Program-made: the position numbers and the translations under genes
Assembly: GCA_938091275.1 (NCBI GenBank)
Contig: CALKMY010000056.1
Location: 1-8,297, forward strand
DNA: 8,297 nt
Origin: Candidatus Nanopelagicales bacterium
GTDB taxonomy: Bacteria > Actinomycetota > Actinomycetes > S36-B12
Direction of reading: 5' to 3'
The notes under the pieces: generated by a model
Told to the model about the DNA's origin: nothing
Database searches by the model: none
What the model saw: only the letters and a program-made list of their open reading frames with translations
Shown: piece after piece, positions 6,018 through 8,297 of the stretch
Position numbering within the stretch: the first letter of the stretch is position 1
Layout of the letters: every line of letters starts with the position of its first letter

Positions 6018-6813
6018 CCACCGCTTGACGCGCAGCTCTGGTGGCGCTGGCGCCATAACTCCCGCCGAAAAGGATGGCGTGCACGAGCAATGGGTAGACC
6101 TGATGCAATTCGACACGTGCTTCGTAGCCGTCATTCAACGGCCACTCGTCGCAATAGGCCTCGAGTACGACGTCCAGGTAGGGCAGGCCGAAGAGCGCCA
6201 ACATGGCCAGGTCAGTCTCCCGATGCCCACCATGGGCCGACGCATCGATCAGGACACAGTCACGTCGACGCCACAGAACATTGCCGCTCCATAGGTCTCC
6301 ATGGAGGCGGGCGATCGGATCGGGTGGGCCGATGAGCAACGGATCTTCGGACTCGAGGTGATCACACAACACGGCGAAGTCCTGCGCCTGAGCCGTGCTG
6401 ATGGCACCCCGTGACAGGGCCAGATCGGCCAAGGGACGAACGCGAGCTTGTGCGTAGAAGCTTCCGAAGGTCTCCCACTGCCCCGGGGGTAGCTCGAGTT
6501 CGGCGATGAAGGACCGATCTAATCCCGGGGGAAGTTCACCGAACATCTCGGCTCCGGACCGATGCGTGCGGGCCAATTGAGCGCCGAACACCCGCGCCGC
6601 CTCCGGGCTCGGGGCAGTCGTCGCGACAAAGTCCAGCGTCAGGTGGTTACGGTCGAAGTCATGAACCCAGGGAATCGGCACTCCCTGATGCTCTTCGTGG
6701 GCCTCGCGAAGCCACCCGAGCCCCGCAGCCTCGAACGCGAATACCCCGGTATCGGTGCCCGCGCGTTGTTTGACGAAGGCGCCGACGTCGTCTCTACCCC
6801 GCCGCCGCGCCAC
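6001..6813 (-). CDS. Fructosamine kinase family protein
   Basis: A 270-residue kinase-like protein of the fructosamine/ketosamine-3-kinase family (same fold group as aminoglycoside phosphotransferases). These enzymes phosphorylate sugar adducts on amines (ketosamines, ribulosamines) so that they break down, a form of deglycation. The key sites are FVK (Lys15, candidate ATP-binding Lys), EAAGLGWL (28-35), the catalytic loop RLHGDLWSGNV (169-179, Asp173), and LIDASAHGGHRE (188-199, metal-binding Asp190) followed by DLAML and LFG. The N-terminus is short: E. coli YniA has about 286 residues, and the glycine-rich strands before the Lys are mostly missing. GTG at 6813 is the only possible start, since an in-frame stop lies at 6835-6837 with no start codon between. 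I recall other actinobacterial members starting equally close to FVK. It lies 11 bases after the small membrane protein gene, at the end of the add operon. Confidence 0.88.
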   Translation of the reverse strand: MARRRGRDDVGAFVKQRAGTDTGVFAFEAAGLGWLREAHEEHQGVPIPWVHDFDRNHLTLDFVATTAPSPEAARVFGAQLARTHRSGAEMFGELPPGLDRSFIAELELPPGQWETFGSFYAQARVRPLADLALSRGAISTAQAQDFAVLCDHLESEDPLLIGPPDPIARLHGDLWSGNVLWRRRDCVLIDASAHGGHRETDLAMLALFGLPYLDVVLEAYCDEWPLNDGYEARVELHQVYPLLVHAILFGGSYGASATRAARQAVARTRS

Positions 6814-6824
6814 ACCATCACGAC

Positions 6825-7085
6825 CTAGTTTTTCTCACGATCTGATGACCGCCGACGCCACAGATAGATGCCCACTACTGCCGCCGTGGTGACAACGGCA
6901 ACGGCGATGATCACCGGCATGGCTCGTCGGACTTCTTCGAGAGCTTCCTCCGCTGTTTGAAGGGTCTCGTCTGCCATTCCGAGCACGGCATCGGTGTTGT
7001 CCAGCACATGGCGAACCTTGCCCAACTCGTCGCGGAACTCCTCGACTCGTAGCTGCCCTTCGCTGAGAGCATCGATGACCGACAT
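6825..7085 (-). CDS. Small coiled-coil protein with one C-terminal membrane helix (unknown function)
   Basis: I do not recognise a named family. The 86-residue product has a charged, strongly helical stretch at about 9-54 with hydrophobic residues in heptad-like spacing (L12, F17, L21, L28, V34, L42, L49), rich in Glu and fit for a coiled coil. A single hydrophobic helix follows at about 57-76, then RRRSSDREKN. It has the layout of a tail-anchored membrane protein, and the arginine cluster suggests that the short C-terminus faces the cytoplasm, although two arginines also precede the helix. The gene is real on several grounds: a strong AAGGAG eight bases before the ATG, 5 bases of spacing after add, and 11 bases before the kinase gene. 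A role in membrane tethering or self-assembly is only a guess. Confidence 0.8.
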   Translation of the reverse strand: MSVIDALSEGQLRVEEFRDELGKVRHVLDNTDAVLGMADETLQTAEEALEEVRRAMPVIIAVAVVTTAAVVGIYLWRRRSSDREKN

Positions 7086-7090
7086 CGCAA

Positions 7091-8203
7091 TTACTCCTTC
7101 GTTGTCGCGGATTCAGCTTCCTTCAATGCGGCATACATTGGCTTGATGCGCGTATTGATGATGTCTAATCTTTCGTTGAAAGGGATGAAGGCGCTCTTCA
7201 TGGCATTCACTGTCAGCCACTGCAGGTCATCCAAGGTCCACCCGAAAGCCTCACAGCACAATTCCATCTCACGAGACATGGACGTGCCCGACATTAAACG
7301 GTTGTCCGTGTTCAGAGTTACCCGGAAGTTGAGTCGGCGTAGCAATCCGATCGGGTGGTCGGCGATGGATGCGGCGGCTCCGGTTTGCACATTGCTGGAT
7401 GGGCACAATTCGAGGGGTATGCGTCTGTCGCGTACGTAGGCCGCGAGCTTGCCCAGCTGATGCGTGCCATCGGGGTTGGTGGCGATGTCGTCCACGATGC
7501 GCACTCCGTGCCCGAGGCGATCCGCACCGCACCACTGGATCGCTTCCCAGATCGACGGCAGTCCGAAGGCCTCGCCCGCGTGGATGGTGAAGTGTGCGTT
7601 CTCGCGACGCAGGTACTCGAACGCGTCCAGATGGCGTGTGGGCGGGAAACCGGCTTCAGCCCCTGCGATATCGAAGCCGACGACCCCGCGATCGCGGTAC
7701 TCCACCGCGAGTTCCGCAATTTCCTTGGAGTGCGTGGCTGTCCGCATCGCCGTCAGCAACACTCCGATCCGGATCCACCGACCGTCACCTATCGAGCGAG
7801 TAGTGCCTTGGTCGAAGCCGTCGAGTACCGCATCGACCACCTGGCGAAGGGACAGCCCCTGCTCCACGTGAAGTTCGGGAGCAAAGCGGACTTCGGCGTA
7901 GACGACGCCGTCTGCCGCAAGGTCTTCCGCGCATTCGCGAGAAACCCGGGCGAGAGCCTCGGCGCTCTGTGTGACTGCGACCGTGTGCTGAAACGTTTCC
8001 AGGTACCGCTCCAGCGATCCGGAGTAGGCGGCTTCGGAGAACCAGCGCGCCAAATCGGCCGCGTCCTGACAAGGAAGGTTGCGATAACCCGCAGACTCGG
8101 CCAACTCAATGACCGTTTGTGGCCGAAGCCCGCCATCCAGATGATCGTGGAGCAAGACTTTGGGGGCCTGGGCAATCGTTGCCGCAGACAAGGCGCCGGT
8201 CAT
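7091..8203 (-). CDS. add: Adenosine deaminase
   Basis: A Zn-dependent hydrolase of the cytosol that converts (deoxy)adenosine to (deoxy)inosine, feeding the purine nucleoside phosphorylase in this locus. With the start at 8203 it has 370 residues. Zinc ligands are H19 and H21 in LLHDHLDGG, H208 in HAGE, and D300 in NTDNRLMS. E211 and H232 (in GHGVR) are the catalytic acid and base. FAPELH (107-112) and GFDIAG (176-181) line the substrate site. N301 replaces the second Asp of the vertebrate/E. coli TDD motif, which I recall as normal for actinobacterial enzymes. The start is uncertain. ATG at 8203 puts about 15 residues before PKVLLHDHLDG, as usual for the family, but has no clear ribosome site. 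ATG at 8242 or 8284 would add 13 or 27 residues, and the frame is open to the window edge. It is the first gene of a tight three-gene minus-strand run. Confidence 0.95.
   Translation of the reverse strand: MTGALSAATIAQAPKVLLHDHLDGGLRPQTVIELAESAGYRNLPCQDAADLARWFSEAAYSGSLERYLETFQHTVAVTQSAEALARVSRECAEDLAADGVVYAEVRFAPELHVEQGLSLRQVVDAVLDGFDQGTTRSIGDGRWIRIGVLLTAMRTATHSKEIAELAVEYRDRGVVGFDIAGAEAGFPPTRHLDAFEYLRRENAHFTIHAGEAFGLPSIWEAIQWCGADRLGHGVRIVDDIATNPDGTHQLGKLAAYVRDRRIPLELCPSSNVQTGAAASIADHPIGLLRRLNFRVTLNTDNRLMSGTSMSREMELCCEAFGWTLDDLQWLTVNAMKSAFIPFNERLDIINTRIKPMYAALKEAESATTKE
7094..7099 (-). promoter_or_regulatory. Ribosome binding site formed by the last codons of add
   Basis: On the minus strand the add gene ends AAG GAG TAA, and AAGGAG is also an ideal Shine-Dalgarno site eight bases before the ATG at 7085. 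This decides the start of the small membrane protein gene and suggests that its translation is coupled to that of adenosine deaminase. Confidence 0.75.
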
Positions 8204-8297
8204 GGCAGGAATGTAGCGGCCGTGGCGCAGCGGTGGGGACATCCGCTCGCGCGCTGCATCACGACGACTCGTCGCGATGGGCATCCTCGGGGGCGAA

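Noticed and set aside
6042..6055. TGGCGC-TG-GCGCCA inverted repeat as a terminator for the converging genes
   Set aside because: It lies inside the coding end of the kinase gene (Tyr-Gly-Ala-Ser-Ala region), has a 2-base loop unsuited to a hairpin, and no T-run. It is probably a coincidence of GC-rich codons.
7301..7306. Asn301 in place of the second Asp of the adenosine deaminase TDD motif as a sign of inactivity or a new substrate
   Set aside because: The NTDNRLMS form is, as I recall, normal for actinobacterial adenosine deaminases, and all zinc ligands and the catalytic Glu and His are present.
7464..7871. A 135-codon plus-strand frame opposite add
   Set aside because: It is a mirror of the adenosine deaminase coding sequence, Arg/Ser/Pro-rich with no motif.
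1..8297. Phage, insertion sequence, CRISPR, toxin-antitoxin or tRNA/attachment-site signals
   Set aside because: None were seen. The coding is continuous, codon style is even, and gene content is a coherent metabolic locus.

Overview
The window is GC-rich, densely coded DNA that reads as a chromosomal segment of a high-GC actinobacterium (Actinomycetota). Supporting this are the type of purine nucleoside phosphorylase, the PmmB-type sugar mutase, the NTDNRLMS form of adenosine deaminase, a Pr6Pr membrane protein, and frequent GTG starts. A finer taxonomic placement is not justified. No RNA genes, mobile elements, CRISPR arrays or integration scars were seen.

Layout. The plus strand (1-6017) carries the end of a purine nucleoside phosphorylase gene, then a phosphosugar mutase (probable phosphopentomutase role), a 164-base gap with two inverted repeats, deoC, an aldehyde dehydrogenase, a second ALDH-like protein without a catalytic domain, and a six-helix Pr6Pr-type membrane protein. 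The minus strand (8203 or further right, down to 6001) carries adenosine deaminase, an 86-residue coiled-coil/single-helix membrane protein and a fructosamine-kinase-family protein. The two convoys converge, and their last coding bases overlap by 17 bp.

How the genes fit together. Adenosine deaminase turns (deoxy)adenosine into (deoxy)inosine. The phosphorylase splits that to base plus (deoxy)ribose-1-phosphate, and the mutase moves the phosphate to C5. DeoC cleaves deoxyribose-5-phosphate to glyceraldehyde-3-phosphate and acetaldehyde, and the aldehyde dehydrogenase can oxidise the acetaldehyde. The window is therefore a purine deoxynucleoside salvage and catabolism locus.

The most interesting point is the ALDH pair. 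The first gene (481 aa) is a complete catalytic ALDH. The second (287 aa) overlaps it by ATGA and keeps an ALDH N-terminal/Rossmann-like region and an ALDH-like C-terminal tail, but has no catalytic domain and has lost the cofactor-site residues. Together (768 aa) they look like ALDH16, normally one chain with an active and a degenerate ALDH unit, split into two translationally coupled genes. They lie beside a long, human-DERA-like DeoC.
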